A DNA stretch of 64,000 nt. It comes from [Clostridium] ultunense DSM 10521 (lineage in GTDB: Bacteria; Bacillota; Clostridia; Tissierellales; Tepidimicrobiaceae). The stretch spans positions 296,261-360,260 of the forward strand of contig NZ_AZSU01000003.1 in NCBI RefSeq assembly GCF_000511955.1, written 5' to 3'. Both the position numbers and the translations under genes were made by a program. Positions 17,508-26,233 of the stretch are shown here, piece by piece (position 1 is the stretch's first letter; each line of letters opens with the position of its first letter). The notes below the pieces were generated by a model. That model did no database searches. It was not told where the DNA came from and worked only from the letters and a program-made list of their open reading frames with translations.

Positions 17508-17535
17508 CTCCCATTATCTGAAAGTCCTTAGAGTT

Positions 17536-17564
17536 ATTATATCAGAGGGTTAAGTTTTTTACAA
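17536..17564 (-). promoter_or_regulatory. Sigma-A promoter for asp23
   Basis: TTGTAA (17559-17564), 17-bp spacer, TATAAT (17536-17541) on the minus strand, about 30 bp before the asp23 start and just after the spoIIIAH stop. This separates housekeeping expression of asp23 from the sporulation operon upstream. Confidence 0.65.
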
Positions 17565-17570
17565 TCAATT

Positions 17571-18239
17571 CTAATTCTTTTTCATTATTTTTATATTTGA
17601 TGTATCCAGATTGGTTTCACTCATAACAACGTCTAATATTTTGACTACATCCTGTTCGGTAAGCTCATCTATCGATACAACAACTTTTGCACTTTCATCT
17701 GTAAGAAATATTAATGCATCTTCAAATCCTTTTGCTTTTATCAGTCCTTCAATCACTAATTCCTTTTCAGAATTTTCTCCTATTCTCACAATCTTTTTCT
17801 GAGCTTCCGTTCTCATTTCATCATTAGTATTGTCATTGTTAACAATTTCATTCAACCTATCAATTAATCCTGCTCTTAGTTTGTCCCTAGATAGCCTTTG
17901 TTCAATAAAGTAGTTTTTAGATCTTAAACTATCTTCTCGATTAATTGTTTCTTTAATGGATTCCTCAGTGGTTTTAGCCATATCATCTATATCTTCAAAA
18001 GCCTTAGTATCCAATATTTCCATTTCATCTTTTTCATCTTCATCGCCCTCAGATATTGTTGGAACTAAATCCTTTTCTTCTAAATGGCTCCCTTTTGCCA
18101 ATTCTATTTCCTCATGTTTTTGATAGTCATTTGAAACCTTTGACAAAGCTTGTTTGGTTAAATTATGATTTAAATAACCAGTAAACACCAGTAAAACTAT
18201 TAACACCAATATTATAGCTGGCCTTTTCATGGAAAACAT
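17571..18239 (-). CDS. spoIIIAH: Stage III sporulation protein AH
   Basis: A 222-residue protein with one N-terminal membrane segment (about 5-22), an acidic, low-complexity linker (about 45-90) and a C-terminal ring-building domain (about 100-222). It forms the mother-cell half of the channel with forespore SpoIIQ. The EDSLRSKNYFIEQRLSRDKLR helix and the DVVMSETNLDTSNIKI C-terminus are family signatures. Start ATG 18239 is preceded by GGGGGG 7 nt upstream. No spoIIQ is present in the window. Confidence 0.93.
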   Translation of the reverse strand: MFSMKRPAIILVLIVLLVFTGYLNHNLTKQALSKVSNDYQKHEEIELAKGSHLEEKDLVPTISEGDEDEKDEMEILDTKAFEDIDDMAKTTEESIKETINREDSLRSKNYFIEQRLSRDKLRAGLIDRLNEIVNNDNTNDEMRTEAQKKIVRIGENSEKELVIEGLIKAKGFEDALIFLTDESAKVVVSIDELTEQDVVKILDVVMSETNLDTSNIKIMKKN

Positions 18240-18251
18240 TATTAATCCCCC

Positions 18252-18842
18252 CTATTTACTAGTATAAACCTCTACCCTATTGCCAGGTAGGCCTAATACA
18301 GTTTTAACAGCTTGATACAATCGTTCCTTAACTTCTAAATCCTCTGCCCCCTCAGCTATTACTATTACCCCTTTTACCGTAGGTTTTATTTCTTTCAACA
18401 CTATTGGAGAGCCTTCACTGCCTGTGACTACTTGGATAGTCATATCTTCCCTAATAATTTCTCTAGTTCCTCCTTGAGAATCTAATTCATTAGTTGTTTC
18501 ATTGTTTTTAGTAGTGTTAAAAGCTGGAATCCTTTCCACAGTATCTTCTAGAGTTATCATTACTTTTACTGAACCTACCCCTTTTAATTGACCTAATACA
18601 TGTTCTAGTTTGTTCTCTAAAATTGCTCCATAATCCATTTCAATGTTGGAGGTATAATTAATTTCATTTTCTAACTTCAAGTTGGAATTAATTCCCTTCT
18701 TCTCTTGAAAAAAAATATCTGCTATTATAATAAGTATGACTCCAATAATTAGTATTATGAATAAATTCTTAATTAAATCCTTATTGTTTATTTGGGCTAA
18801 GTATTTTTTAATCCTATCTATTATCTTATCCACCTTATTCAC
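18252..18842 (-). CDS. spoIIIAG: Stage III sporulation protein AG
   Basis: A 196-residue protein with a membrane segment at about 23-42 and a ring-building domain in the intermembrane space. The stretch VKVMITLEDTVERIPAFNTTK and the C-terminal VKGVIVIAEGAEDLEVKERL block are recognisable. SpoIIIAG forms a large stacked ring resembling type III secretion ring proteins. Its start overlaps the end of spoIIIAF by 8 nt. Confidence 0.93.
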   Translation of the reverse strand: MNKVDKIIDRIKKYLAQINNKDLIKNLFIILIIGVILIIIADIFFQEKKGINSNLKLENEINYTSNIEMDYGAILENKLEHVLGQLKGVGSVKVMITLEDTVERIPAFNTTKNNETTNELDSQGGTREIIREDMTIQVVTGSEGSPIVLKEIKPTVKGVIVIAEGAEDLEVKERLYQAVKTVLGLPGNRVEVYTSK

Positions 18843-19410
18843 CTTCTCCCAGGGTATTTAAAAATACTCTTATATTTTCCTTTGAAATATTATAATTTTT
18901 GTAGATAATATCTACTATTCTTTCACTATTTTCAAATTCCTGTAATTTAACAGTTTTTTCTTTACTAGAGCCTACATTTACTTCTTCAATTTGGACTACT
19001 GTTACATAATCATCCATTCTTTCATCTTTTCCTCTATTTTCTTTTAATATTATCTCTACATCCCTAATTTCTCCATAATTTATTCCATCCTCATGAATAG
19101 AAATATTTATTCCATCTACTATATATTCTGTAGTTTCAAGAATTAATCCCTCAATTTCATCCTTAATTTTACTTACATAAATCTCCTTTACCTGTCCCTC
19201 TTGCAGTGAGGCCAATTCTGCATTTTCTTTATATTCGTATTCTATTTGATCTACTGTATTAAAAAATACCTCCCTATCCACTTGGAAATCTTTTTGAATT
19301 AGTTTTATAAAAGGTGTAATCAATACAATTATTATTAATAGCCCTATTACCATATCTATATATCTTTTCATATTGCTGCTAGGAAGAACTATTTCTATGA
19401 TAGAAATCAA
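18835..19410 (-). CDS. spoIIIAF: Stage III sporulation protein AF (start unclear)
   Basis: 191 residues from a TTG at 19410. The conserved SpoIIIAF N-terminus clearly extends further upstream in the same frame (a segment reading NFLKAWVKDIAIIFVLIS), but no ATG, GTG or TTG occurs there before the stop. An ATG with a good ribosome binding site (AGGTG, 5 nt) exists at about 19464, one base out of frame; a single inserted base after it would restore a full protein starting MGIVNFLKAW. This is a possible sequencing deletion, true frameshift or non-canonical start. The product is a membrane protein (two segments) with a C-terminal ring-building domain. Confidence 0.85.
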   Translation of the reverse strand: MISIIEIVLPSSNMKRYIDMVIGLLIIIVLITPFIKLIQKDFQVDREVFFNTVDQIEYEYKENAELASLQEGQVKEIYVSKIKDEIEGLILETTEYIVDGINISIHEDGINYGEIRDVEIILKENRGKDERMDDYVTVVQIEEVNVGSSKEKTVKLQEFENSERIVDIIYKNYNISKENIRVFLNTLGEGE

Positions 19411-19474
19411 AACAAAGATTATGGCTATATCTTTTACCCATGCTTTTAAAAAATTAACTATCCCATATAATCAC

Positions 19475-20674
19475 CTACCTAAACATAATAGTAGCATTTC
19501 CAGCCTCAACTATTACTGTAATAGTTATGAAAAACATAGTTGCAACAGAGAGTATTCCTATTAATAACAATAGGAGAGACTTAGACACCTCACTAAAACT
19601 GCTGGAAATATTAATAGACGCAATAGGCTCTACAAGAGCTGCTATGACCTTATAAATAAATATAAGGACCGTTATTTTTATGGCAGGAGCTATACAGATG
19701 AAAAACAAAACTACTAATCCTATCATCCCTATTCCATTTTTTAATATTGCAGAACAACCTATTACTGCTTCTACAGCATCAGATAAGAATTTTCCAATTA
19801 TTGGTATGAAATTATCTACGGCAAATTTTGCAGTTCTAATAGTGACTCCATCAATATTGGCACCTATTCCATACATTGTAATTATTCCAATAAAAACGGT
19901 AAAAGAAGCGCTAATTAACACAATAATTATTTGGCGCATTAATTCGGATAATTTTGAAAACTGAACTTTTTCGGAGATATTGCTTATAACTCCAATTATA
20001 AAGGTAAAAAAAATCAATGGAAATACCAAATTTTTAATCAAAGAGCCTATTATATTAACTACTCCGATAACCATAGGATGAAAAATAAATCTAGTATTAG
20101 CTCCACCTATTGCCGTTAATAAAGTCAATAAAATAGGTAGTATTATTTGCATAAAATTTACCATTTGAGCTACAGTTTTTTTCCCCAGGTCTAAAGCCAA
20201 CATAAAACTATTAATCATAAGCATAGCTAAAATTATATAACAAGCATAATGGGCTAATTGAGCAACTGTATCTTTCTCAAATGTACTTTGTAAATTGGTT
20301 AGAATTGAGCAAGCCACCGTTATAATTAGTATTTGAGAAATCAAGTTCAAATTATTTAGTATCTCATTGAAGAATATCTTAATTACCCCTTCTTTAATTT
20401 GATTTACATCTAATTTGTTTTGACCTTTAATTGTGGATATAATATTTTCTTTTATATTTATTTTAGGATAAAAGCCTTCATTTCCTCTTAATATATCTTC
20501 TAATATTAGTTCTAGTTCTCTTATGTTAAGGCTATCTAGCTGTTCCTGTAAAAACTGATCCGTAATACTAATGCTATTTTCATCTTTTTTTTCAGCAAAA
20601 GAATAGGATGAAAATAGTAGTATTAAAATAATTATTTTAAAAACTATCCTTTTCCTTTTCTCCATTTTTTTCAC
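19475..20674 (-). CDS. spoIIIAE: Stage III sporulation protein AE
   Basis: A 399-residue polytopic membrane protein with an N-terminal signal-like segment (about 8-27), a hydrophilic region (about 30-105) and seven or so membrane segments thereafter. The conserved stretch GVTIRTAKFAVDNFIPIIGKFLSDAVE in substance is diagnostic. It is probably the export-gate-like component of the SpoIIIA-SpoIIQ channel. It ends 3 bp before spoIIIAD's stop partner in the operon, spacing that implies one transcript. Confidence 0.95.
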   Translation of the reverse strand: MKKMEKRKRIVFKIIILILLFSSYSFAEKKDENSISITDQFLQEQLDSLNIRELELILEDILRGNEGFYPKINIKENIISTIKGQNKLDVNQIKEGVIKIFFNEILNNLNLISQILIITVACSILTNLQSTFEKDTVAQLAHYACYIILAMLMINSFMLALDLGKKTVAQMVNFMQIILPILLTLLTAIGGANTRFIFHPMVIGVVNIIGSLIKNLVFPLIFFTFIIGVISNISEKVQFSKLSELMRQIIIVLISASFTVFIGIITMYGIGANIDGVTIRTAKFAVDNFIPIIGKFLSDAVEAVIGCSAILKNGIGMIGLVVLFFICIAPAIKITVLIFIYKVIAALVEPIASINISSSFSEVSKSLLLLLIGILSVATMFFITITVIVEAGNATIMFR

Positions 20675-20676
20675 CT

Positions 20677-21066
20677 TTAGGGAAGTATTTTTATTATCAA
20701 TTCCATCAATGCTAATAAAATCGGTATAGCAAGTACCATCATCACAATCTTTCCACCCAATTCAATTTTAGAGGCAATTGCTTCTTCTCCTGCATCTCTG
20801 GATATTTGAGCACCAAATTCGACTATATAAGCAATTCCAATAATTTTTAATATGGTAGAAAAATATGTAAATTCGATACTTGTTTTTTTAGCTAATTGAT
20901 TTAAGGTTTCAACCACATATACCAATTTGTCCATAATCATAAAGAATATAAGGATACCTGTAACTAAACTAATAAAAATGGCAAATTCTGAACCAATACT
21001 CCTTCTTACTATTACTGCCAATATAGTTGATATTATTCCTATACCAACAATCTGCATAATTTCCAT
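20677..21066 (-). CDS. spoIIIAD: Stage III sporulation protein AD
   Basis: A 129-residue membrane protein with four predicted segments. The block YIVEFGAQISRDAGEEAIASKIELGGKI in substance is strongly conserved in SpoIIIAD. It is paralogous to SpoIIIAC and thought to form part of the membrane export apparatus of the feeding channel. It sits between spoIIIAC and spoIIIAE. Confidence 0.95.
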   Translation of the reverse strand: MEIMQIVGIGIISTILAVIVRRSIGSEFAIFISLVTGILIFFMIMDKLVYVVETLNQLAKKTSIEFTYFSTILKIIGIAYIVEFGAQISRDAGEEAIASKIELGGKIVMMVLAIPILLALMELIIKILP

Positions 21067-21081
21067 AAAATCACTTCCCGT

Positions 21082-21279
21082 TTAATAAAGTTGAAATAGG
21101 GTTTTTATACTATCAAATAATTTCGATATAAGCCCTATAACCATGCTAAAAACAATAACAACCCCTACCAAGGTGGTTATATAAGCAAATTCTTCCTTCC
21201 CAGCCTTGTCTAAAACGGCATGAAGAACACCTAATAATATACCTATACTTGCTATTTTAAATATCAAATCGATATTCAT
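21082..21279 (-). CDS. spoIIIAC: Stage III sporulation protein AC
   Basis: A 65-residue protein with two membrane segments (about 3-20 and 32-55). The sequence LHAVLDKAGKEEFAYITTLVG between them is the SpoIIIAC signature. Length equals the family norm. Confidence 0.95.
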   Translation of the reverse strand: MNIDLIFKIASIGILLGVLHAVLDKAGKEEFAYITTLVGVVIVFSMVIGLISKLFDSIKTLFQLY

Positions 21280-21292
21280 ATTCTTCTCTCCT

Positions 21293-21817
21293 CTATAACA
21301 GTATTATCACAATAGCAATTCCCGTAAGTATTCCTAAATTTTTATACATCTTTTCATTTTTATCCCTTTCTAATTTAGCTTCTTTCTGAAGAATAGCAAT
21401 TTGGTTTAGAATTAATTTAAAATTTTTCTCTTGATCTTGCCTATCAGAAGAACCTAAGACTCTCCCTAAGGATAAAAATATTTCTATATCACCTTCTTTG
21501 AGATTTAACCTATCTCTCAACACAGTAGCTACGCTAGTAAAACTGTTAAAAACATCCCCTTTTTTATTATTTAGCAAATATATTTTAATTTCTTCGAATA
21601 TAAAAGATACTTTTTTATTGCCTTTATTATAAACATTGGTTAAAGCTTCTGGTAATGGAACGGCTCCATAGACTATTTCTGTTTCGAGGATTTTAAAACA
21701 TTGCTCTAGGAAAATTAAATTATCAAATCTATTAGCAAATCTACTTCCATAATGAAAACCCATTGAGGTAGTTGAAAGAATAATTAATAAGCCGCCGAGA
21801 AATTTAAACAATCCCAT
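21293..21817 (-). CDS. spoIIIAB: Stage III sporulation protein AB
   Basis: A 174-residue protein with membrane segments at both ends (about 5-21 and 158-173) and a cytosolic helical domain resembling type II secretion F-family halves. The LGRVLGSSDRQDQEKNF motif is conserved in SpoIIIAB. It probably works with the ATPase SpoIIIAA. Confidence 0.95.
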   Translation of the reverse strand: MGLFKFLGGLLIILSTTSMGFHYGSRFANRFDNLIFLEQCFKILETEIVYGAVPLPEALTNVYNKGNKKVSFIFEEIKIYLLNNKKGDVFNSFTSVATVLRDRLNLKEGDIEIFLSLGRVLGSSDRQDQEKNFKLILNQIAILQKEAKLERDKNEKMYKNLGILTGIAIVIILL

Positions 21818-21836
21818 AAAATCCCTTCTTTCTCAT

Positions 21837-22811
21837 TTAAATTATGGAGGTAAAAGAATCCCCTTCAATAATATCTTTTACGGTGCCAACTCCCTTAGAA
21901 TTATCTAAAAATATATACCTTTTAAATATCTTATCTTCAATTAGCATTCTTAGACTTTTCTTTGAAACTAGATCCTCTAAAGTACTGCCATGTATGGTGG
22001 CAATTATCTTCACTCCTGCTTTAAGAGCCTCATGGATAGCATCTACATCATTAATACTTCCTATTTCATCCATGGCTACAATATCTGGTGACATAGCTCT
22101 TATTAACATAATCGTTCCATCTTTTTTATTACAACCATCTAACACGTCAGTCCTTAAACCAATATCGAATTGAGGCATCCCATTATACATACCTGCTAAC
22201 TCAGATCTTTCATCTATAACTCCCACTTTCATACCTTTCCCTCCTAAATCTTTGCTTCCATTGCTTAAAATTCTAATTAAATCTCTCAATATGGTAGTTT
22301 TTCCACACTGTGGTGGAGAGACGATTAATGTGTCGTAAATAGTATGGGAAAAATCTATAATATATTTAATCAATTTCTCAGAAACCCCTATTTTTTCTCT
22401 TGCAATACGCATATTTAAAGAAGAAATATCCCTAATCGTTTCTATCCCATTTGGTCCATATAATACCTTACCTCCTATACCAACTCTGTGGCCTCCCCTC
22501 AAGGTAATAAATCCATTCTTTATCTCCTCTTCAAAAGCATAAACTGAATAATTGCTAACAAGTTGGAAGGTCTCTATTATTTCTCTTTTATCTACCAATC
22601 TACCATCTTTTTTATTTCTAGTTAATAAGCCATCCTTTGTGACAAAAAAATCAGAGTTATTTGAATATATATTAAGAGGTGATCCATATCTAAGCCTTAT
22701 TTCCTCTACATTTTTTTTATACTTATTTGGAATCTTTTTTAGAGTATGGCTTAATTCTAAACTAATATATTCTAGAATATTTTCATATATTCCAATTTCC
22801 TTCTCTTCCAT
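21837..22811 (-). CDS. spoIIIAA: Stage III sporulation protein AA (secretion ATPase)
   Basis: A 324-residue AAA/secretion ATPase. Walker A is in SPPQCGKTTILRDL (about residue 165-178) and an aspartate-box-like segment is in VIDERSELAGMYNG; Walker B is MSPDIVAMDEIG. It powers the SpoIIIA channel in the mother cell. It is the first gene of the operon; a strong AAGGAGGG precedes the ATG by 7 nt and a sigma-E type promoter lies just upstream. Confidence 0.96.
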   Translation of the reverse strand: MEEKEIGIYENILEYISLELSHTLKKIPNKYKKNVEEIRLRYGSPLNIYSNNSDFFVTKDGLLTRNKKDGRLVDKREIIETFQLVSNYSVYAFEEEIKNGFITLRGGHRVGIGGKVLYGPNGIETIRDISSLNMRIAREKIGVSEKLIKYIIDFSHTIYDTLIVSPPQCGKTTILRDLIRILSNGSKDLGGKGMKVGVIDERSELAGMYNGMPQFDIGLRTDVLDGCNKKDGTIMLIRAMSPDIVAMDEIGSINDVDAIHEALKAGVKIIATIHGSTLEDLVSKKSLRMLIEDKIFKRYIFLDNSKGVGTVKDIIEGDSFTSII

Positions 22812-22832
22812 AACATGTCCCTCCTTTATATA

Positions 22833-22861
22833 TAAATATGAACAAGCTAAAAATAATATGC
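22833..22861 (-). promoter_or_regulatory. Sigma-E promoter for the spoIIIA operon
   Basis: GCATATT (22855-22861) equals the sigma-E -35 consensus; after 14 bp comes CATATTTA (22833-22840), a partial match to CATACAMT. The predicted start falls right before the ribosome binding site of spoIIIAA. spoIIIA is a classical sigma-E operon. Confidence 0.6.
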
Positions 22862-22900
22862 AAAAAAAAGACTTAAAACCATAATGGTTTTAAGTCTTTT
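22862..22900 (-). terminator. Terminator after the acidic 113-residue protein gene
   Basis: AAAAGACTTAAAACCAT and its near complement form a stem of about 15 bp with eight T residues on the minus strand. It separates the aro/efp run from spoIIIA; its T tail touches the spoIIIA promoter. Confidence 0.85.
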
Positions 22901-22907
22901 AAATAAT

Positions 22908-23249
22908 CTATTCTTCATCTGGCTCTTCCTCTAAATCGTCAGAATCAAAATCTACATAGTCAAAATTCTCATCAAAATAATCATCATCAAAATCTTCATA
23001 AGGATAATAATCTTCTTCGTCGTCCAGTTCGTATAATTCATCTTCAATATCGGTTAAATCCTCATCAATATATTCTACATACTGCTCTAAATCCTTATAG
23101 TCTTCAATTAATTCATCTATTACGTCTGCAAAATCCTCTAAGGCATCTATTATATGTAATAATAATTTGCCTTCCTTTGATTCTTCTTCAATTCCAAGAC
23201 CTTCTGCTAATCCTTTTAAATATGATACTTTTTGATAAAGATATTCCAT
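22908..23249 (-). CDS. Acidic small protein resembling the CD1247 N-terminal domain family
   Basis: A 113-residue protein. The N-terminus MEYLYQKVSYLKGLAEGLGI and the following helices resemble a Clostridia family I recall as CD1247 N-terminal domain. Helices run to about residue 75 with many D and E residues, and the last 40 residues are almost all D, E, Y and F. No membrane segment or cysteine is present. It lies between efp and the spoIIIA operon. Function unknown; it may bind a basic partner. Confidence 0.65.
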   Translation of the reverse strand: MEYLYQKVSYLKGLAEGLGIEEESKEGKLLLHIIDALEDFADVIDELIEDYKDLEQYVEYIDEDLTDIEDELYELDDEEDYYPYEDFDDDYFDENFDYVDFDSDDLEEEPDEE

Positions 23250-23288
23250 GTAAATCCCTCCTATTAATTTATATATTTTTATTATTCC

Positions 23289-23846
23289 CTAGACCCTTGA
23301 TAAATACTCGCCTGTTCTAGTGTCTATTTTTATTTTATCACCCACATTTATGAATAGAGGAACATTTACTATGGCACCTGTCTCAAGGGTTGCAGGCTTA
23401 GTAGCTCCTGCGGCTGTATCACCTTTAACTCCTGGTTCTGTATGGGATACAACTAATTCAACAAAATTAGGTGCTACTACTTCGAAAGGCTTCCCTTCGT
23501 AGAATCGAATGATAGCATTATCATTCTCCTTTATATAAACTATTGCATCCTCAACCTGTTCTTTTTCCAAAGGCAATTGTTCATAGGTTTCATTATCCAT
23601 AAAATAATAAAGGTTTCCATCATTATATAGATATTGCATTTCCTTAGTCTCAATTCTAGCTCTAGGGTATCTATCATTAGGATTAAAAGTCAAGTCTTTT
23701 ATTGTACCAGTCATAACACTTTTTATTTTTGCTCGAACAAAAGCAGCTCCTTTTCCTGGTTTAACATGCTGAAAATCCACAATTTGATAAACATCTCCAT
23801 CCATTTCAAAGGTAATTCCTTTTCTAAAATCTCCTGCTGAAATCAT
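23289..23846 (-). CDS. efp: Translation elongation factor P
   Basis: A 185-residue, three beta-barrel protein that relieves ribosome stalling at proline runs. The loop [10 protein letters not shown] places the modifiable lysine at residue 32. The C-terminal [32 protein letters not shown] block (given here only by its ends: TGAIVNVP and [11 protein letters not shown]) is diagnostic. The PGKGAAF loop context fits the Firmicute type modified on lysine. No modifying enzyme is next to it. It follows aroQ with a 19-bp gap, so co-transcription with aroK-aroQ is likely. Confidence 0.97.
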   Translation of the reverse strand: MISAGDFRKGITFEMDGDVYQIVDFQHVKPGKGAAFVRAKIKSVMTGTIKDLTFNPNDRYPRARIETKEMQYLYNDGNLYYFMDNETYEQLPLEKEQVEDAIVYIKENDNAIIRFYEGKPFEVVAPNFVELVVSHTEPGVKGDTAAGATKPATLETGAIVNVPLFINVGDKIKIDTRTGEYLSRV

Positions 23847-23865
23847 ATTAAAACCTCCTTAAACA

Positions 23866-24306
23866 TTAAACATTTTCATTAATACTATTAAAAGCTTCCA
23901 AGGCTAGCAAATAGCTATATAAGCCAAAGCCAGATATTTGACCTCTACATACGGGAGCAATTACAGATTGTTTTCTAAAATCCTCTCTTTTAGATATGTT
24001 AGATAGATGAACCTCAATTACAGGGATATTCAAAACTTCAATAGCATCTCTAATAGAAATACTATAATGGGTATAGCCCCCTGGATTAATTATAACTCCT
24101 TTATAATCACTATCTAATGCCCCATGAAGTTTATCAATAATCTCTCCTTCAGAATTAGATTGGAATAATTCAACTTCCATATTAAGTTCTTTTGATTTCA
24201 ATTTAATCATTTGATTTACCTCTTCTAAGGTAAGGTTTCCGTATATTGATCTATCCCTTTTACCCAACAGATTCATATTTGGTCCATGAATAATTAATAT
24301 TTTCAT
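23866..24306 (-). CDS. aroQ: 3-dehydroquinate dehydratase, type II
   Basis: A 146-residue dodecameric enzyme of the shikimate pathway. Start ATG 24306 was chosen because GAGGAAG is correctly spaced; an ATG two codons earlier is possible. Visible motifs are GPNMNLLGKRD with the catalytic arginine region, NPGGYTHYS with the active-site loop, EVHLSN and a final VCRGQISGFG. It pairs with aroK immediately upstream and aroE on the other side of the pilus locus. Confidence 0.96.
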   Translation of the reverse strand: MKILIIHGPNMNLLGKRDRSIYGNLTLEEVNQMIKLKSKELNMEVELFQSNSEGEIIDKLHGALDSDYKGVIINPGGYTHYSISIRDAIEVLNIPVIEVHLSNISKREDFRKQSVIAPVCRGQISGFGLYSYLLALEAFNSINENV

Positions 24307-24346
24307 TAACATCTTCCTCTATTATGCTATTTTATTATATCAATCA

Positions 24347-24907
24347 TCAAAAACAACTACAAGGGTTAAGCTGTTGAAATATGTGAATAATTTCATCACC
24401 TACTTTACCTACAGTCTTATCATCTACATTAATTATATGGTCAGCACTTAAAACATATAGTTTTTCCCTATCATTATATATTTCCTCAATTCTCTGACTA
24501 AGACATAAACTATCTTTAAGTAGAGGTCGTTTTTCTTTATAGGATAGAGAAGTTTCTAAATTTGAAACTATAGTTTCTATGCTGGCTTTTAATAAAAAAA
24601 TTATTCCATTTTCTTTTAATATTTGGATATTCTGATTGTATAAAACTACTCCTCCTCCTGTAGAAATAACTACTCCTCTCTTTGAAGACAAGCTTTTGAT
24701 AACATCTCTTTCAAGAGATCTGAAGTATTCTTCTCCGTAAATATTAAATATATAATCGATTGTTTTTCGACTGCTAGTTATTATCATCTCATCAGTATCT
24801 AAAAATTCCATACTTAGTTTATTAGCTATATATTCTCCAACAACGGTTTTTCCAACACCACTCATTCCAATTAAAACTATATTTTTAAAATTTCCATACC
24901 TACTCAT
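24347..24907 (-). CDS. aroK: Shikimate kinase
   Basis: A 186-residue P-loop kinase that phosphorylates shikimate at the 3-hydroxyl. Walker A GMSGVGKT is at about residues 14-21, the shikimate-binding DTDE at about 37-40, and VISTGGGVVL at about 81-90. The C-terminus ends with NPCSCF. Its start overlaps the comFB end by 8 nt. Confidence 0.95.
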   Translation of the reverse strand: MSRYGNFKNIVLIGMSGVGKTVVGEYIANKLSMEFLDTDEMIITSSRKTIDYIFNIYGEEYFRSLERDVIKSLSSKRGVVISTGGGVVLYNQNIQILKENGIIFLLKASIETIVSNLETSLSYKEKRPLLKDSLCLSQRIEEIYNDREKLYVLSADHIINVDDKTVGKVGDEIIHIFQQLNPCSCF

Positions 24908-25166
24908 GGCGGGGCTCAGCTCCTACTATATTCACCGCTTTCACAATCTCTTTTATTAAATCTGCATCAAATTGATAATCCAAAGTATCTACTTTCCCAT
25001 ACAATTCCCCTTTGTCAGTGACAACATATTTAGGTTTTAAATTGTTTAAGACAATGGCTGCAATATCCAATTTGCATTTATCACAGGTACATATATCTTT
25101 TTTATCTTTTAACAATCTATTTATTGCATATATAACTTCATCCTCCATTAAATTTCTTAACTCCAT
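24900..25166 (-). CDS. ComFB-family protein
   Basis: An 88-residue protein with the family's CTCDKCKLDIAAIVLNNL motif, in which two cysteine pairs can bind zinc, followed by KPKYVVTDKGELY. ComFB (late competence) is of unclear function in Bacillus; cyanobacterial homologues have been linked to cyclic dinucleotide signalling and pili. Its position at the 3' end of a pilus locus with a c-di-GMP riboswitch makes the signalling idea attractive but it is inference. Confidence 0.85.
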   Translation of the reverse strand: MELRNLMEDEVIYAINRLLKDKKDICTCDKCKLDIAAIVLNNLKPKYVVTDKGELYGKVDTLDYQFDADLIKEIVKAVNIVGAEPRHE

Positions 25167-25188
25167 AATTCTTCCCCCTTAATAAAAA

Positions 25189-26217
25189 TTAGTAACTTTT
25201 AATAACTTGTACCTTAGGATCTATAAACTTAGGTAAATATACCCCATATTTTCTTATTTCATCTAAATTATAATTAATTTGAATATTCCCACTATCTAGG
25301 AGATTTCCATTATAACGATTTAATAAAAGGACCCCTTCTATTTTTACCTCACTGGAGGGTTCCATTAACAGTTGACCATTATTTAGGACTAGAATGCCAT
25401 AAAACTCAAAATCACTATATATTTTTAAATCCCCTTCTATATAGAAAATACCTTTTAGGATTAATTTATCTGAATCTTTTTCAGATTCAATAGATAAAGT
25501 GGGATTAACATAATTGTTCCTAGCTAATAAAAAAATTTCATTATCCACGAGCATTTCCCTTTTTATAGGATCTTCTATATCGTTTCTAAAAAATTCAATA
25601 TCAATTCTATTATCCAACCTCCTAATAAATTTTATATTATCATAGTCCATTGCCTCTATTCCTATTAGACCATTAGACTGTTTGGGAATTTCAATCTCTT
25701 CTTGTAAATATAACATATAGTTTTCAAACTCCCTAATCTTATCTTGTAGAATATATTCTATAGATACAATTGGTATCCCCATTTCAAAAAAATCATTAAT
25801 CATTGTTGTCTTGGCTAAGACATTTTTACTAATACCAGAATATGTACTGTAGGTTTCCAGCTCTAAAATTCTCCTATTATTCTCTTCTGCAAAGCCCACC
25901 TTAATTATGTCATTGTTATCCCCTTCAAATAAATCCTTATTATCTAAGATAATCCTTCTATCATAAAATTTACCTAACCTTCCATACTTTAAGTATGTCT
26001 CTATCCTAGGTACTAACTGTCCATAATAATATTCTTCTTTTCCTAATACCATATGTATTTTACTTTCTGCAAGATAATAAGCTTGAATATTATTTTGGCT
26101 AGAAATTACAATTAAATATTCCATATTTGAGGTATATATTAAAAATAAGGCAGAAATCAATATTATAGCCATAGTGAGTAAAGCAACAATAGTAATAAAC
26201 CCCTTATCATTAATCAT
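25189..26217 (-). CDS. PilX/GspK-like minor pilin protein
   Basis: About 342 residues from ATG 26217, chosen because GGGGTGGG precedes it and it avoids overlapping the upstream gene. The N-terminus MINDKG|FITIVALLTM has a class III leader with a glycine at the cleavage point but no glutamate at position 5, as in PilX/GspK types. A membrane helix follows, then QAYYLAESK, typical of PilX N-terminal domains. The C-terminal half has beta-rich repeats ending in an ILVLNNGQLLMEPSSEVKIEGV stretch similar to DUF-type polymer-forming folds. Last of the pilus genes. Confidence 0.7.
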   Translation of the reverse strand: MINDKGFITIVALLTMAIILISALFLIYTSNMEYLIVISSQNNIQAYYLAESKIHMVLGKEEYYYGQLVPRIETYLKYGRLGKFYDRRIILDNKDLFEGDNNDIIKVGFAEENNRRILELETYSTYSGISKNVLAKTTMINDFFEMGIPIVSIEYILQDKIREFENYMLYLQEEIEIPKQSNGLIGIEAMDYDNIKFIRRLDNRIDIEFFRNDIEDPIKREMLVDNEIFLLARNNYVNPTLSIESEKDSDKLILKGIFYIEGDLKIYSDFEFYGILVLNNGQLLMEPSSEVKIEGVLLLNRYNGNLLDSGNIQINYNLDEIRKYGVYLPKFIDPKVQVIKSY

Positions 26218-26233
26218 AAACCCACCCCATAAT

